Source of the DNA: Chiridota heheva | Lineage: Eukaryota > Echinodermata > Holothuroidea > Apodida > Chiridotidae | Length of the DNA: 64,000 bases | Direction: 5' to 3' | NCBI GenBank assembly: GCA_020152595.1 | Contig: JAIGNY010003010.1 | Span: 611,001 to 675,000 of the forward strand | Shown: positions 25,562-35,301 of the stretch, piece after piece | Position numbering within the stretch: position 1 is the stretch's first letter | Layout of the letters: the number at the start of each line of letters is the position of its first letter | Notes under the pieces: generated by a model | The model's input: the letters and a program-made list of their open reading frames with translations, nothing else | Databases searched by the model: none | What the model was told of the DNA's origin: nothing | Translations under genes and position numbers: made by a program

Positions 25562-28500
25562 TATAATAATAATAATAATAATAATAAAGTAAAATGATAA
25601 TAAAATGGTAATAATAATAATAATGAAAATAAAATAATAATAATAAAAATATAATAATAATAATGATAATAATAGTAATGATAATAATAATAACAATGAT
25701 AATAATAATAAAATAATAATAATACTAATAAGACTTATATTGCACACGTACCATTAAAATTAGAAAATTAAAGGGCATTAAAGGAAAGGTATCATATCAG
25801 AAAAAATTCAGATGTGAACACCGCTGTGCTAGTAACGTCACTTCTTGTTTTAAATTTTCCTTATCGATTGCGAGAAATCTGTGATGTTGGTCAAAAACAT
25901 ATGTAGGCCCTTATGTTCTGTCTGGTGTGATTGATAACATGGCAGATTTCTTGCGATCAATAAGTAAACTTGAAAAACAGAAGTGACGTTACCAGCTCGG
26001 CGGCATTTACTTCTAAATGTATTGATGGGACAATACCTCAGGGTTTGCACTAGCTTCGGATTTTTGGGAGGGAAATTCCTTCTTTCAAAAATTTTCTGGT
26101 AGGGATTTCGAAATTTTGGTAGGGAATTTTCACAAGTTATAAAGATAATTTTACTGATAAAAATACCCTTTTACTTGTTTTGTATACTTGAAAAGGTCAA
26201 ACTCTTAAATTATATTTATTTTCGTAGATTGCATCAATTTTAGGGCTGTGCATTTACATTTTAGCGACTTAAATGTTTAAATGGCCAATTTTTTGTTCGT
26301 TTAAACGGCCAATTTTTTGTTCATTTAAACGGATGATTTTCCTTTCATTTAAATGTGACTTTTGACCTCGAGTTTCGAGAAAATGTTGAAATAACAAATC
26401 AGCCCCCCTGGCACCTAGCAAACATGCTGTGCTATTATAACCACGCTTTTTAGTGCAATAAATATGAAACATCTTTGCCAAAAAAAAAAAACTGTTTTTA
26501 TATGCCACGATACCAAATGCTTATTCAACTACCCCAAGAACACCCCTTCTCCGCGCATTCCCCCTCCCGGCAATCTACGCAAATTCCAATAACTTCAACT
26601 GCACACAGCCATCTTTGTACATGACTGAATTCTAATTACTAGCAGCTACCATGTTGAAAAAACTGTAAATAGTTTTCTCATATATCGCTCAGAACATTCC
26701 AGAATTGAAATGAAGTTCCCGGATAAGGCTAAACTTCGAAGTTTTTTGACTGCTTAAAAAACTTTGATCCAATGTGGTCAAAGACTTGAGATTCTTTTGT
26801 TACAAAAATGACAACACAATTGGCGAAGAATATCGTGTGACACGCTTGCACATTAAAGAAGCTTACGGTTTATTTTCGGTATCTTTGGTACAAAGAGATT
26901 TCATGTCTAATCGCTAAAATTCATATCATTAACTTGAGGCTTTATGTTACCACTGAATGCTTAATGCGGATTTCAACACTTGTCTAAGCCAGCAGCTCCT
27001 GGTAGCTGTGCGCCACCATCCCTCATTGTTTCTGATTTCGTGCGGGGTTGTGAGAAGTGATTGCGCGATTCTCGCAATCACGCTGCTAATGCAAATACCA
27101 TTTTAAGCTTCTATCAACGATGTGTTTGATAACATTCATTCTAGTGGAACACATTTTTGCAACTTTGCTTTGAAAATCAAAAAAAAAAAAAAATTTGCTT
27201 CAAAACCTGTAAAGGATTTATATCCTGAAATTACCTATTCCTCTTATATGTTCCGCATTAAAATAAAAATATTAAACTCTTGTATTATCCATCCATCCAT
27301 TAAGCTTTTTTTCCAACACCTTTTCTGCTACTTTTGCTCTGAAAATCAAAGAAGAAAATTGCTTTAAGACCTGTAAATGACTTTTTATTTCTCAAGATAT
27401 TTCATTTTTCCAGAATATGAAATGATTGGATGTTAGCAGTGTTCCCCATTGATATTGAAAGTTGTGATCAGGATTTCATTTTTTCCATCTAGGAATATGC
27501 ATATATTTCCTTTTTAGTTTTCCTTTTGAGTTTGATTAAAAGATGTTAGCTAATCTTTCAGAGAATACAAATGTGTTTAAATTTTAGTCAAACTTCTGAT
27601 GTTATGAACTTGATTTTCTGGTTCTTATTCATTCTTCTTGAGTTGGGTATGGCTAACTTTGTATGACGTGCACAGTTTGATGTGGCTGTATGCATCTAAC
27701 TAATATAACCCATCCTTTCATAGAAAGTGACTTGGTTGATCAGAAAGAGGGTAGAAAACCACTGGTTAAATTTAAAGGTATACGGGCATGTAGAGGCAAC
27801 AATTGAAAAACATCATAGTAACAAAAATTTCCACCAAAATTGATTAAACATTGACCATGTTACAGTGTTTTTCAATCTCAGGCACCAATTTGCATATTTT
27901 ATGCAAATTTTGTGATGTTTTTTAGGGCGACCTTTATATTTTCTTTAAAAAATCCTTTCTTTTTTGAATGTGTATAAAGATGCAGCAAATTCTGGCCCAA
28001 AGTTGTCGAGTTTTTGCCATACCCCCAATCAAATTCTAACAGAAATTGACTTTCTCATCATGTTCAGTGACTAAAATTTAGGAAAGGAATATCTTATTTA
28101 TTTTTGACAGAAATTATTGCAAGACATAGTGTAATGTGATATGTGAGAACAATGTTGTCCTTTGATTTTAAGAAAATAAACCACAATATTTCTGACATGC
28201 ATTTGTGTTTGTTTTTTTCTGTTTTCTTAAAATGCATTTTATTACTGAAATTAAAAGCATTTGCATGTTTAGGCCACAAAATTGAAAACATTGAATGAAA
28301 ATGTAAATCTTGAGTTGTTATAGAGATACTATATCTGGTCTCAAGAAGCTTTATGAAGTGAAGAGCAATCGTTCAGTATTTTGATTGATTATTCCATATT
28401 GGAAGATACCCATACTTTTGATCAATCAATACTTGCTAAGCTGGATATTCATGCTGATATTAATTATTGGTTTCATATTAATCATCTTTATGCTTTGCAT

Positions 28501-30067
28501 GTCATTGGTGTCATGGAGGACTTAACATACTTTTTACATAATATCAAAGAGTATATATGTATTTTAGAGAGATGGAAGTCCTTAGCATGAGTGGCACCTT
28601 CATGGGGGCTGCTATTTGGTAGACTGTCACATGATATGATCACCTGACAATGAGTCATGTACGTAATGCGCACGCTTTTGTCAAAACTTTTGAACAAGTG
28701 TTAATCACATGACTGATTATGCGATTGAATGTTTATGACATAATCAGTTGTGTGTGCGCGCAAGGCAGTATGAAGCTGTTACAGAAGTGTGCATGCTGTG
28801 TGTGTTTTAAATGTCAGGTGACCAAAACATGTGACAGTCTCCCAATGGTGGCCTCCATAGTGGTACTAATTCTTTTAGCATTGGAAGTATACAGAGTTCC
28901 ATCTCTTTAGAATCATATATACTCCTTGGTAATACTCTTGTCATATGTGAGCGCTGAACTGAATCTTTGGATCATATTGGGTGCTTATACAGACCTATTA
29001 TTGTAATTCATAATGTAAGGCGTATACTGTTCATTAGGTTGGAACTTGCCCACACATTATATCTAACCGAATCCAACAATTACTCTCATTGGCTGACTAA
29101 TTTTATAAGCAGGCAATTCCAATAATCCTTCAGATTGCCCCCAAAACGTTTTAATATTGCAAACATCATTTTGGCTGTAGCATACAAACCATTATTACGG
29201 TAAAGATGATTTTAGCTGCAGTGATTTATTTTATTTTTTTAGATTTCCGGCATAGAAATTGAACAAAGTAAATCTGTTTGCTTGTACGTTAGCATGTAGT
29301 GATCACATTAAATTTGTTTACAACCTTGTGCCTTCATGTTAAACTGTTTATGAAAAATTAATAATTCAAAAAAGTTGCAAAGAATCAAGTATGCTAGCCC
29401 ACATCCATTAGCACCAACCATCATGAATTATTCAAAAGAAATTCACGAGTTGGAAGTAAATATGATTGGTATATTTCTTGATTTTGAATAGGAATTTGTA
29501 TTGTGTGAAAATTGATTTAGTCGGTTATGCCTGCAAGTTGATTTTGACGTAAAAATGAGTTTGAAAATAAATTAAAGATGGTTTTAGTATCCATAACAAA
29601 GTATAGATAATAATATAAATAATCATCATAAAGAGAGGTTTTGATGCTGAAGGCACTAATTACCTTAATATACACGAAAAAAGATCAGTAAAACAAAGTT
29701 GTAAAACAATCAAACGTGGGAAGTATTATACAAATTATAAAGTCACCTTTTGCAAAGTTTTGGTCCTATTAGAAGAGAGATGGTAGAATACCTTATATCG
29801 TGTAGAAAGTCGGCGAATTAAGATCCAATTTGATTGTAAAGATCAGAGGTCAGAAATCAATAGCCCCAGATGATCCAAAGAGGTGCTCATTGTCACTTTT
29901 TGCAAGTTTGTTCTTCAACACCAACCATATTTTCTATTTCTTTCTTTCACTCTATCTTCAAATTTGCTCTTTGGTCACGGTTGTCATAACAACAGGGAAG
30001 GGCAACACTCAAAGACAGCGTCCAAGATATGCTCATCAAGCACCATCTGTTCAGCTGGGATTTATGA
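3413..30067 (+). CDS. SGSM3: SGSM3 orthologue, 3' ten coding exons (spliced, partial)
   Basis: Joined exons 3413-3467, 5491-5618, 11517-11672, 12561-12615, 14018-14126, 15038-15131, 17813-17883, 23671-23805, 24374-24557 and 29996-30067 give a continuous 352-residue C-terminal part of SGSM3 (also RUTBC3, CIP85). Every junction has GT-AG and matching phase. An SH3 domain lies at about residues 90-142 ([24 protein letters not shown]) and a RUN domain at about 155-325 ([42 protein letters not shown]), with the conserved tail ending HHLFSWDL. The family acts as a Rab/Rap-linked GAP and adaptor in membrane traffic; its SH3 and RUN domains are protein-binding modules. The TBC (GAP) exons and the start codon are outside the window to the left. 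The family assignment rests on near-continuous similarity to the vertebrate protein as I remember it. An alternative last exon lies at 40672-40737. Confidence 0.95.
3841..5318. repeat. 28-bp minisatellite, about 53 copies
   Basis: The unit is cctcaactaatgtatgtcat followed by taaatcgt. Head-to-tail units vary mainly at cg/ca/tg near the end (CpG decay). One shortened unit lies near 4070. It fills most of the intron before exon 5491. Confidence 0.97.
5491..5618 (+). CDS. SGSM3: SGSM3 exon 2 of window
   Basis: The acceptor is ttttttttcccaacag and the donor gtaaga; it enters at phase 1 and leaves at phase 0. It encodes a 42-residue helical linker with [20 protein letters not shown], then [14 protein letters not shown], which matches the [12 protein letters not shown]...ARHFQ segment between TBC and SH3 in SGSM3. 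The minus-strand ORF over the same bases is a shadow. Confidence 0.95.
7946..8011. repeat. Three 22-bp units, each a small hairpin
   Basis: Units run tacgctcNNgcgacagagcgta. The ends tacgctc and gagcgta are inverse complements, so each unit can fold on itself. The third unit is slightly decayed (aagcata). Confidence 0.85.
8805..8960. repeat. Diverged direct repeat, copy 1 (partner 9725-9890)
   Basis: Shared blocks include gatgtgatatttaagctgtt / gatgtgatagttaagctgtt, ttcatgaatt and ttgtttagaaattgtcgtc / ttgtttaaacattgtcgtc. The copies lie about 920 bp apart in the same intron. Confidence 0.6.
9381..9604. repeat. 28-bp minisatellite, exactly 8 copies
   Basis: The unit is ctctgactgtcgcggtgccg plus ttaaacat. 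Units 1-6 are identical and units 7-8 have small changes. It is unrelated in sequence to the other 28-bp array at 3841-5318 and is locally GC-rich. Confidence 0.97.
10062..10536. repeat. 48-bp minisatellite, 10 copies, with 4-unit higher order
   Basis: The unit starts agccattaacccctattaaa and ends taatacctgatataaaaa. Units 1 and 5 share a missing A (ttaaaacc), units 3 and 7 share cagttaacc, and units 4 and 8 share gaag. So a four-unit block of about 191 bp was itself duplicated. Confidence 0.93.
11517..11672 (+). CDS. SGSM3: SGSM3 exon 3 of window (start of SH3 domain)
   Basis: The acceptor is gttttcacag and the donor gtaagg, with phase 0 on both sides (52 codons). It begins [18 protein letters not shown], then [20 protein letters not shown]. 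The latter is the first half of the SH3 domain, with the ALxDF motif and the acidic RT-loop residues. The reading frame continues past the donor into intron and soon ends. Confidence 0.97.
11768..12185 (+). mobile_element. tRNA-derived SINE, copy 1
   Basis: The head has an A-box-like gaggtagctcagttggcaga; the B-box area is degraded. The body shares gtggcaatggttgaatggtg, accgtccttcggagg, gttaagccgtcggt and acctggttct with the minus-strand copy at 61528-61966. It ends in a tattattattatcattattt tail. ORFs here are artefacts. Confidence 0.85.
12561..12615 (+). CDS. SGSM3: SGSM3 exon 4 of window (SH3 core)
   Basis: The acceptor is cttttccag and the donor gtttgt; phase 0 in, phase 1 out. It encodes [18 protein letters not shown], the SH3 strand carrying the ligand-binding Trp (HCW). 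The last G completes a Gly codon with exon 5. The micro-exon is 55 bp and nearly invariant against vertebrates. Confidence 0.96.
12975..13765. repeat. G-rich minisatellite (21-bp core), strand-asymmetric
   Basis: The core unit is ggacaggatggcatggggac plus a (about 13190-13360). It is flanked by looser gggatggcatgtgggacag-type copies. The plus strand is G-rich and almost C-poor throughout. The long Pro/Ser/Cys/His minus-strand ORFs are products of the repeat. It is related to the array at 16000-17095. Confidence 0.92.
13850..13990 (+). mobile_element. Possible tRNA-like SINE fragment
   Basis: gatggtctagcatttatagc, then cttgagaagctagatgtcct and gggttagataccagt resemble a tRNA-type promoter (B-box-like ggttagatacc). 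It sits about 30 bp upstream of exon 14018. The sequence is too decayed to assign. Confidence 0.35.
14018..14126 (+). CDS. SGSM3: SGSM3 exon 5 of window (end of SH3)
   Basis: The acceptor is catttttttag and the donor gtaagt; phase 1 in, phase 2 out. It encodes [20 protein letters not shown], then [23 protein letters not shown] is the terminal SH3 strand with the binding-groove Pro. The following acidic segment leads into the RUN domain. Confidence 0.96.
14300..14998. repeat. 17-bp GATC-rich minisatellite
   Basis: The unit is ctgatcatgatccttcc. Each unit holds the palindrome gatcatgatc. The left part (14300-14560) is degenerate and the right part is highly regular. A marker variant (ttctctgatcattccc) recurs at 14673 and 14887, 214 bp apart, which shows block duplication. 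The array ends 40 bp before the acceptor of exon 15038. Confidence 0.95.
15038..15131 (+). CDS. SGSM3: SGSM3 exon 6 of window (start of RUN domain)
   Basis: The acceptor is ctatttcag and the donor gtaagg; phase 2 in, phase 0 out. It encodes [20 protein letters not shown], then [11 protein letters not shown], the first helix of the RUN domain including the invariant HPWxFIE block. Confidence 0.97.
15285..17512. mobile_element. Long-terminal-inverted-repeat element, copy 1, interrupted by minisatellite
   Basis: The left arm 15290-15480 (ttcagtggtcaaacaagtgt, then acttcaaaagaaacacaatg) is the inverse complement of the right arm near 17330-17512 (cttgcttgaccactgaacta). The central part (tgtattctatgatattttgt, then ccacctgaagaaagttt) matches copies at 40930-41480 and 57903-58998. 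The G-rich array at 16000-17095 sits inside. No transposase is seen, so it is non-autonomous. Confidence 0.75.
16000..17095. repeat. 24-bp G-rich minisatellite
   Basis: The unit is atgccatgtgggacatgggg plus tggg, with many length variants. The gatgccatgtgggaca core is shared with the 12975-13765 array and, weakly, with 43265-43395. ORFs on both strands here are repeat artefacts. Confidence 0.93.
17813..17883 (+). CDS. SGSM3: SGSM3 exon 7 of window (RUN domain)
   Basis: The acceptor is catttcatatag and the donor gtaaag; phase 0 in, phase 2 out. It encodes [20 protein letters not shown], then KTY plus two bases of an Arg codon completed at 23671. Confidence 0.96.
17884..19499. other. Intron stretch, nothing recognised
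   Basis: AT-rich sequence left of the 93-bp array. A short segment near 18930-18990 (tattaagcgcccccgcttta) and a G-run at 19262-19273 are the only notable items. No exon seen. Confidence 0.5.
19500..23605. repeat. 93-bp minisatellite, about 44 copies (4.1 kb)
   Basis: The unit starts ccatgaaaatgacagaaccc and includes gatacattcactaattcgca and ctgtgcattcttcacatact. 93 bp is a multiple of three, so two plus-strand frames stay open for many units. A 92-bp variant (ccataaaacgac) breaks them by one base. A rare variant (agaactcttcacaagtac, then tatagatacattcgtaaatt) recurs at 22401 and 23420, 1019 bp apart, which equals 11 units of which four are 92 bp. It is intronic and ends about 65 bp before exon 23671. 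Confidence 0.97.
23671..23805 (+). CDS. SGSM3: SGSM3 exon 8 of window (RUN domain)
   Basis: The acceptor is tgtttttcag and the donor gtaagt; phase 2 in, phase 2 out. It encodes [20 protein letters not shown] through [15 protein letters not shown], nearly identical to vertebrate SGSM3. The 93-bp minisatellite ends about 65 bp upstream of this acceptor. Confidence 0.97.
24374..24557 (+). CDS. SGSM3: SGSM3 exon 9 of window (end of RUN domain)
   Basis: The acceptor is tttttttttcag and the donor gtgagt; phase 2 in, phase 0 out (61 full codons). It encodes [20 protein letters not shown], then a [20 protein letters not shown] block and [13 protein letters not shown]. Phase 0 lets it splice in frame to either terminal exon, 29996 or 40672. 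Confidence 0.97.
25090..25470. repeat. About 175-bp tandem pair (further copies at 27105-27440)
   Basis: Both units contain ttccgcaccaagaaa, caagcatgaagctt or gaagcatgaagctttatcaa, cgatgtgcatgata, a gctact-tgctctg block and caagacctgt. Two more diverged copies lie at 27105-27440 (cttctatcaacgatgtgttt, then tatgttccgcatt). Confidence 0.75.
25500..25735. repeat. AAT microsatellite
   Basis: Imperfect (aat)n with occasional aac, gat and aaaat interruptions. The Leu/Ile/Tyr minus-strand ORF is an artefact. Confidence 0.97.
25790..26045. mobile_element. Fold-back hairpin element
   Basis: The arms 25831-25886 (agtaacgtcacttcttgttt, then gcgagaaatctg) and 25938-25995 (cagatttcttgcgatcaata, then cagaagtgacgttac) are inverse complements of about 55 bp around a 50-bp loop. 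Probably a small non-autonomous DNA element. Confidence 0.7.
27745..28105. repeat. Dispersed repeat, copy 2 (partner 1880-2185)
   Basis: Same block order as the copy in the left-edge intron, including aatttgcatattttatgcaa and actaaaatttaggaaagg. Confidence 0.6.
29996..30067 (+). CDS. SGSM3: SGSM3 terminal coding exon A
   Basis: The acceptor is gtcataacaacag, phase 0. It encodes [20 protein letters not shown], then WDL and TGA at 30065-30067. The vertebrate C-terminus has the same [18 protein letters not shown] pattern, so this is the better-conserved of two candidate last exons. The intron before it is 5.4 kb. Longer ORFs covering these bases in other frames are shadows. Confidence 0.92.
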   Translation, partial: GRATLKDSVQDMLIKHHLFSWDL

Positions 30068-30131
30068 GGCAGAACATCTTCATCATATCACCATCTGTGT
30101 CCACAGTGAGAAATGGATGCTGATGTAGTTT

Positions 30132-30192
30132 CATGCAAATGTCTCATGCAAATGTCTCATGCAATTGTCTCATGCAATTGTCTCATGCAAAT
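30132..30192. repeat. 13-bp repeat of the ATGCAAAT octamer, five copies
   Basis: Five units of catgcaaatgtct or catgcaattgtct start 65 bp after the exon A stop. ATGCAAAT is the classical POU-factor octamer. It is in the expected 3' UTR, so any regulatory role is speculative. Confidence 0.8.
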
Positions 30193-30449
30193 GTTATGGT
30201 GGTGGTATTTTTGCATGATATGACATGCCTTGTCATTCATTTAGCATGATGTTCAACGGGTTAATTGTTACACCATGTGCGGTTTTTACGGTGATAAAAT
30301 CTCTTCTCTTTGGAGTTTGCATGAATGTTTACTGCTGTCGTTTATGTAAGTGATGTAAAGGTTAAAATTTCTCATAAGGAATAATGACGATAGAAACTTT
30401 TTATTATTGTGTTCATTTCATAACCCTAAGAGAAATTCCAAGGTGTGAT

Positions 30450-30450
30450 G

Positions 30451-30481
<31 letters not shown>

Positions 30482-30487
30482 TGTGTG

Positions 30488-30518
<31 letters not shown>

Positions 30519-30540
30519 ATATATATATATATATATATGT
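30450..30540. repeat. (ATGT)n/(AT)n microsatellite
   Basis: atgtatgtatgt tracts pass into an (at)n run at about 30518-30538. Confidence 0.97.
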
Positions 30541-32643
30541 ATACTGAAAGTTGTACTTTAAGAAGAGGAGAGGTTTTTAAAACTCAGGTTTGGAGTTGGA
30601 CGGTAACGTTTTTAAAAAGAAGTAGTTGGGTGCATGAAACCATTACAAGTCTGGTTTCTCTGTTGTGATAGCTCCTTAACCCCTGCCTGTCTGGACATGG
30701 GCCGTACCAGTCCCATTCCAACAGAGATTGTTATTTATCCCTTTAGAGTTTGAGTCAGGATATTTCACCACATAAAAGTGTGTGAAGTTTCATTTTCATC
30801 ATAAAGGACTATTACAGAACAAATTGATGAAAAATTCATGTTGCTATCTTATTCTCTTCAATTAGTTATTGTAATTCAAAGAATTACCAGTGTGTTCAGA
30901 AATGACCTTACAATGTACAGTGTGATGTCATACCTCCAGATCCAATACAATTGTTTTTTATGTATTTCATTATAAAAATATATACTTTTCTTTCACTTAA
31001 AAGTGTAAGTTACATGAGCAAATGGGAAACACATGAAACCCATCTAAATAAATCAACCAAAAATGTTTCCAATAATTTAGAAAGAGGCAATTAATTTGTC
31101 TTAGACTTGCAATTATGACATCACACTTTTGCACTGCAAGGTCACTTTTCAACATACTTGTAAAATCATAACTCTAAAAACAGAATAAAATAACTGCATG
31201 TTTTTTCACCAATTTGTTTCTTTAATAGTCTTTTTATCATATGTATGAAAATATGCATGGGAATATTGCATCCTCCCATTCTGGACAGGTGTAAATTCCC
31301 GCATTGCATATGAATAGTAATATAAAATAAAAGGGGTTCATTTTAACGTCTACAAGATGAGAGTCAGTGAAAACAGATCTAATGCCTTTTTATAGTTAAA
31401 AACATTCAAAATGATATTGTCAAAAATGAGCTAAGAAAAATCAGATCAGAAATACTCATGCCCAAGAATAAATTGAACATTTACAGATGTCATTTTTCCC
31501 CTGATAGGTTTGAAAAAAATTATAAATTTCTTATTTATTGGAATTTTACATCAAACATTTATAAAGCCCGAATCTTTTTAACAGATGTATGAGTACATTT
31601 TATAAATATTAAGAGAAATCTTTGAGAAATACACAAAAACCCATTTTTATATTTTATGTTTTTAATCTGGCTTTTTGTTAAGAACTTGAGGTTTTTTTTT
31701 ATGTTTTGAAAAGCAAAAAAACTGAAATAGAGTAGAAAGGAAGGTTAGTTTTCAGACTTTATTATGGGCTCTTCTTGAATTTAGTTGGAAATTAAACTTG
31801 GTCTATAAGTCTATTTTTATCTTACATGTCAGTTTGGCATCATGAGCCTGATATCAGATGACCCAAATAACAAATGTTCAATTTTTGAGAGAGAAATTAT
31901 TTAACAGAAATGATGATTTTGAAACTTACAAGAAATATTCACTTTTTCTCTCAAATATCAAAAGTCTTTTTGGCTTGGCATAGGCAAGGGTTGAAAATAA
32001 TAGTGGACTATGGCACCAGTGGTTCCATAATTTTTTCAGTCCCCCAGAAAGAAACAGAGAACAAAAAGGAAAAGGGGGGAAAGAAAATTGCATAAAGAAA
32101 AGAGGAAAATAAAACAGAAAAGAAAGGGGAGAAAAATGTGAAATAAAGAAATGAGAAATGATGGAAATTCCTTTTTTTTCCTTATGTTTTCAAAACTTTC
32201 TATTGTCTCAGGAAGTTAAATACTTTTTCACCCCTAGGCAAAGGTTATGATTATTTCCTTGTTCTTTGAATTTAACTTTTGATTTTAACGACAGCTGATT
32301 GTAGATACATAGAGCTCACCATTTTCATGCACATTATATTGCACCTCGAGTGGATCAGTGTTTGTCGTACCTTTGTCCCTTTCATCAAAAGTATTTTATT
32401 GGATAAATATCCATGATTATAACAAAAGTCAGAGATATGTATTTCAATTTGTTTATGTTTGTTTCTTTAATGAGTATTACAATCAATTAGAGGAGTATGT
32501 CTTTCGAATGAAAGGCTGGGGCATTGTAATGTGGCAACAATTCGTCCCTCTTTTCGCGTAGTGATGAATGTCAAAAATGACTGTATTTCAATTCGGTACT
32601 AGCGAATGGCTTTGTGATTGTGATTTAAGTGGGGCCACTTTCT

Positions 32644-33110
32644 ACTAAAAGTGGTAGAGGTGTGCAGCCTATCAACCGAAAACTATACCCGCTGTATGAC
32701 AAATTTTATGGTACTTGAGGATTGAAACTAAAAGTGGTAGAGGTGTGCAGCCCATCAACCGAAAACTATACCCGCTGTATGACAAATTTTATGGTACATG
32801 AGGATTGAAACTAAAAGTGGTAGAGGTGTGCAGCCCATCAACCAAAAACTATACCCGCAGTATGACAAATTTTATGGTACCTGCACTTTGAAACTGAAAG
32901 TGGTAGAGGTGTGCAAGCCCATCAACTATACCCGCAGTATGACAGATTTGTTGATACCAGCAGTTTGAAACTAAAAGTGGTAGAGGTGTGCAGCCCATCA
33001 ATTGAAAACCATTCATGCAGTATGACAGATTTTTTGGTACCTGCAGTTTTAAATTATACAATTTTGATACCCACAGTATGAAAGAAGTCAATTTTGATAC
33101 CTGCAGTATC
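32644..33110. repeat. 83-bp tandem array, five units plus decayed tail
   Basis: gtggtagaggtgtgcagccc recurs at 32651, 32734, 32817, 32900 and 32977, that is three steps of 83 bp and one of 77. Other unit parts are gcagtatgacaaattttatg and ggtacctgcactttgaaact. A displaced copy lies at 34280-34480. Confidence 0.92.
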
Positions 33111-34279
33111 GATTTTTTAATGAAAATATTGTAAAAATGGACCCACAGTACGAAATTGACCAAATAAGACAGCATATTTTTGGATCTGCTCTACGAAAAG
33201 TGATTAAGAAAAAAAAACCCACCTGCACTATGAAAATGATGCAAAAGACACCTGTACTATGAAAATGATGCAAAAAAGGCACCTGCTTGTGCAGCACATA
33301 TATATCTCACATATGGAAGTCTCTCTGACCCTCCCCCTCCCTCCCTCCACCCCCCCCCCTATCTTCCCAAAGCTTATGTTGTCCTACATTCATCACCATG
33401 CGGAAAGAGAGACAAATTGTTTAACGGAGCTCTCTGTCAAAAAATGAGGGTTTTTTTTTCTTCTAAGCCATGGGAATTCCAAAATAACACAGGTCTAATT
33501 TTTGATGCTGGAGTTGTTGAAAAATTACTTAAGTATTCATAAGAGATGATTTTGGTTGATATTAACATTTACATTCGGTGAATGCTTTAGCTAAATTGTG
33601 TGCTCTGATTGAATTCGAGGCAAAGCTTAAAGATAAAGGGCTTTATTGTAAAGTCAAGTTAGGTTCAGGCTTTTCAGTTAAATATGGCCCTCCGGTTAAT
33701 GAAGGGGCCCATTAAAATAGAGTACTTCAATTTGATTGGTGGCTTCAGTTGAGGCAGAACCTCTGGTTTACTTGAGAGATTAATTTGAATTGATTTAAGG
33801 TGTTGTTACTTTAATAGTCCTCTATGAGAATATTCCTCTTAAGCTTATTCACTACCAAAATATTTCATTCCATTATTTTAGAACATGTCTTTGAAAGATT
33901 TGTGCAATTGTTTTTCCTATTCATTTGAGTTCCTCTCGTGTCTTTCTTTAAGTTTAGTATCACATGAAATCGATTTTATGAACGGTATACTTTCAATTTA
34001 CCGGAGTTCACTATTTCATAAGCTTTTTTAGTTTACTGTTTCATAAGTTTTCTGAGTTTACTATTCATAAGCTTTTCCATCACATTAAATAAAGCAACAT
34101 TAAATACTCATAAAAATCAACCTGTTTGGCATTTGCAGCCCATAGTACATATTGTAGTATTATTTCTTGAGGTCCTCCAAAATGTTCCTTTTGGCCCTTT
34201 TTACAATGTATTTTTGGTTGGGCCAATGAGGTTTACCTACCTTCTAACCTCATTGCTGATGTCATAGTGTTTTACTGGT

Positions 34280-34480
34280 AGTACCCGGTGCAGCCCATCA
34301 AAAACCATGCCCACGGCATGACAGATTTTTGGTACTTGCAGTTTGAAACTAAAAGTGGTAGAGGTGTGCAGCCCATGAACCAAAAACCATTCATGCAGTA
34401 TGACATATTTGTTGGTACCAGCAGTTTGAAATTATACATTTTGATACCCAAGCATGAAGAAGTCAATTTTGGCATATTCA
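34280..34480. repeat. Displaced copy of the 83-bp repeat
   Basis: It repeats gtggtagaggtgtgcagccc, catgcagtatgacatatttg and gaaattatacattttgatac from the 32644-33110 array, in the same orientation, 1.2 kb downstream. Confidence 0.85.
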
Positions 34481-35301
34481 TGAATGGTAATGTTTGGTGT
34501 AGAAGCTTTTCTATTTGAGCTAGAAATCAGTTCTTTTTAAGGTAATGTATTCAAAATGCCATATTTATGATTCTATTACTTTATGAGGCATCAAATGTCA
34601 TTCTTATTCCTGATGGGGGATTTTATGTATAAGATCAATCTCATCAATAAAATTAATTAATCGTATTAAGTATTCATGTGGGCGTGTATTCTTGGTTCCA
34701 GAATAAAAGTATTCACACTGGTTTCTTTTATGAAGGTGAAACACATTATGTATTAATACAAAGTGGAAAGTTCTGATATAAATATTTATATACAAATTAA
34801 ATAGTAAGCTTTGATTCAAAGTAAATTCAGTTTCTGTGCAATCATATTTAAGTGTAATTTATTTATTCATTATGCATATGCATTTCTGAAAGATCAGAGA
34901 TTTACATATTGTGAAACAGTTCTACTTAATATTTATTTATTCATTCATGCATATGCATAGCGAAAACTGCAAATCTTAGATTAATAAAATAAAATTCATT
35001 CCTCATAAAAAAATTTAAATGGTGAGATTTAGTTTTATCTTTAAAATAGTTATCAAAATAGGTCACCTATTCTTCTCTAGGAGAGTGTGCCATTAGATAT
35101 TTTCTGTCAGAAATTTGTTATTTTCCAAAAATATGTAGGAAAAATTTGAACGCATAGCAACTATGTTTATCCTCACATAAAAAGGATTCTCCTTGGCGTA
35201 TTCATATCCCTATGGAAAGGTTCCAAGTTTCAAAATTTATTTCCAATGTTTACAAATTTGGTACAGGGTGTAATATGTTGGAAAATTGTCATCTCAATGT
35301 C

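Larger units (their letters stand above)
24558..29995. other. SGSM3 intron before terminal exon A
   Basis: No exon seen. It holds a diverged 175-bp tandem repeat split by a 1.6 kb segment, an AAT microsatellite, a fold-back hairpin at 25790-26045, a 24-bp triplet near 26270-26345 and a dispersed repeat at 27745-28105. The remainder to 29995 is featureless AT-rich DNA. Confidence 0.6.

Noticed and set aside
25490..25747. Leu/Ile-rich minus-strand ORF resembling a membrane protein
   Set aside because: It is an AAT microsatellite.
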